Source: Echiichthys vipera (lineage: Eukaryota > Chordata > Actinopteri > Perciformes > Trachinidae). From it: a DNA stretch of 64,000 nucleotides. The notes under the pieces were generated by a model. It did not search any database and was not told where the DNA came from. It worked only from the letters and a program-made list of their open reading frames with translations. The position numbers and the translations under genes are program-made. The DNA is taken from NCBI GenBank assembly GCA_963691815.1, contig OY829661.1, positions 16,306,849-16,370,848 of the forward strand. Direction: 5' to 3'. Shown here piece after piece: positions 62,380 to 64,000 of the stretch (position 1 is its first letter; every line of letters begins with the position of its first letter).

Positions 62380-64000
62380 CTTACATACATTAACATGAAA
62401 AAGACTGCAGGGTCACTTCTAATTTTAACATCTGCAGCATTTAATTGTTTCGGAGCATACTTTACAGGCTAAATGTTATTTAACATAACATGTGATACCA
62501 AAATAAAGAGAGAGATGGACGAAAAATTCAAACCCAAGTCCAATTTGGTCCAAAATGTATTCTTTAACATTTTTATTTTGTATTTTGACCAAATAGATAT
62601 TCTCCTTTGGATTGGACTGATAACCCGTAACAATAGGGAACAAAACAATTCTTATTGGAGTCAAGGAGAGCGACAATACTGGACAACACCAAACAGGGTT
62701 TAAAGTTAACATACAAGCACGAGAGACCGCACACTTTTCTGACAGTTTGTTTGCTAGTTTGAGAGCAGCATTTTAGTTAATAGTCATTCATTCTGTCATA
62801 TAGTTAAATTTTTCTTGCATTAATTTATGCAGTACCTCTGTTCTTGTTCATGGATCTTCAGTGAGTCTTTCCTTGGTCAAAAGATGCAGCACTGGTTAAA
62901 TTGGCTTCTGAAACAGCAGGAATTGGAACAACCCAACTGTGTAGTGAGAGAAGGGAGTCTGACATTTAAAATCAATGTTAAATCTAATTATATGGGCACT
63001 TTACATTTTGTTGTTTTTGTTTGATAGTTAGATTATCTTTATGAACCGTTTTAATATTTGAATATTAAGGTTACGTTTTAGTTTTAGGAGTTTTAGTAGT
63101 AGAGTTAATTGTTTATTCCTGCACCCTGTGCATGAAGGCTGGCCTCTGTCTATATAAACATTCCCTCTTGCTCACTTATGTTTAGTTCATTGTTGTCTAG
63201 TTTTTTGCATTATTTTCTACATGTTAAATATGTTGGTTACCTTTAATTTATTGATTAACATCTTGATTATTTATGATTCTAATTATAATTGTAAATAAAT
63301 TACTGGTTTTGCCTTTTCAACAGCTTGAACCCCACTGATTGGTGCCTGACAGTCAACCCAGAATCAGTAGTGTATGCTTTTATGTTGTAGCATGCCAAGG
63401 TAGACCTGAAGGGGGAAAAAACTCCAAAGCACAGTAACAACAGACGGAAGTCTCATTTTATGGATGTTACTGATTTTATTGTGTTTTGCGTCATGTTCTA
63501 CAATGTGTCCAGATTCTCCCCGGTTATCAAATTAGTTATCATGAATAAATGAGGTTAGATCATGAGTGATGTGGGCATGATTTGTGAGCTGCTCTCTAAT
63601 GTGGGTGCAGAAAATAGATTGATTCAGGCTTAATAATGAATCAGCTCTCCATACAAATGTTGACAGCAAGGAATCCTGGCTCTTCCTGATGTTATCAGTC
63701 AGGACACTGGACTTAAAAATCAATTTTAAAGCATGACAATGTAGGCCCCGTACTGCAATCATTGAATAGTCTGAATAAGGAAATGTTCTATTACTATTTA
63801 AATAGTTTGTTGAACTGACTTTTTTTTTGTGAATCATCATCTCAATTTTATTAAGTGGGGCCAAGGTAGAAATATTTTAAGCAACTGAGCTGCAAGGATG
63901 TCTGTAAAATAATTGGTTCACCCTTTACTTGCAGTCAGAACCACTAAGTATCACAAATAATAAGCACTATTATGGCAAAGAGGTTACAATGACAAGCGGT

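Noticed and set aside
63532..63864. 110-codon minus-strand frame at the right edge
   Set aside because: No recognisable motif, no splice context and ordinary AT-rich composition; could be a repeat remnant but is not supportable as a gene.

Overview
The window looks like nuclear DNA of a teleost fish, most likely a percomorph. Three vertebrate-type genes with short GT-AG exons are readable by translation. The spaces between them hold long (TG/CA)n tracts, a hAT element with an 8-bp target duplication, a short inverted-repeat element family, L2-clade LINE pieces, and repeat motifs I associate with percomorph genomes. There is no bacterial, plasmid or phage content, no CRISPR array, and I recognised no tRNA or rRNA gene. 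Most long open frames are readings of dinucleotide repeats or shadows of exons.

Layout. 1-7933: intron 1 of sppl3, carrying a 1375-bp hAT element (766-2140). 7934-18629 (+): ten coding exons of sppl3, a Golgi-type intramembrane aspartyl protease; only the short first exon is missing. 18630 to about 21650: a roughly 3-kb 3'UTR with an uninterrupted 228-bp TG tract. 21660-29150: gene-poor. 29160-30855: a CpG-rich promoter-like block with homeodomain-type sites and three evenly spaced CCAAT boxes, followed by one candidate first coding exon (30768-30855, +) of a gene I cannot identify. 30856-38690: no recognisable gene, several repeats. 48135-39117 (-): a complete 17-exon cytosolic purine 5'-nucleotidase gene (nt5c2-like, probably nt5c2l1). 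56245-50845 (-): a complete 12-exon class II facilitative sugar transporter (slc2a11-like). 56246-64000: repeats and LINE remnants only.

The genes do not form a pathway; this is ordinary eukaryotic neighbourhood. All exon joins were made by hand: reading phase was carried across every junction and closes exactly for nt5c2-like (493 codons plus stop) and slc2a11-like (502 codons plus stop). The sppl3 phase is consistent with a missing first exon of about eight codons. The points most worth a second look are the orphan promoter and exon near 30 kb, a GC-AG intron and altered substrate-site residues in the sugar transporter, opposed hAT copies in sppl3 introns, and the very long UG tract in the sppl3 3'UTR. 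I did not find a new biological system.
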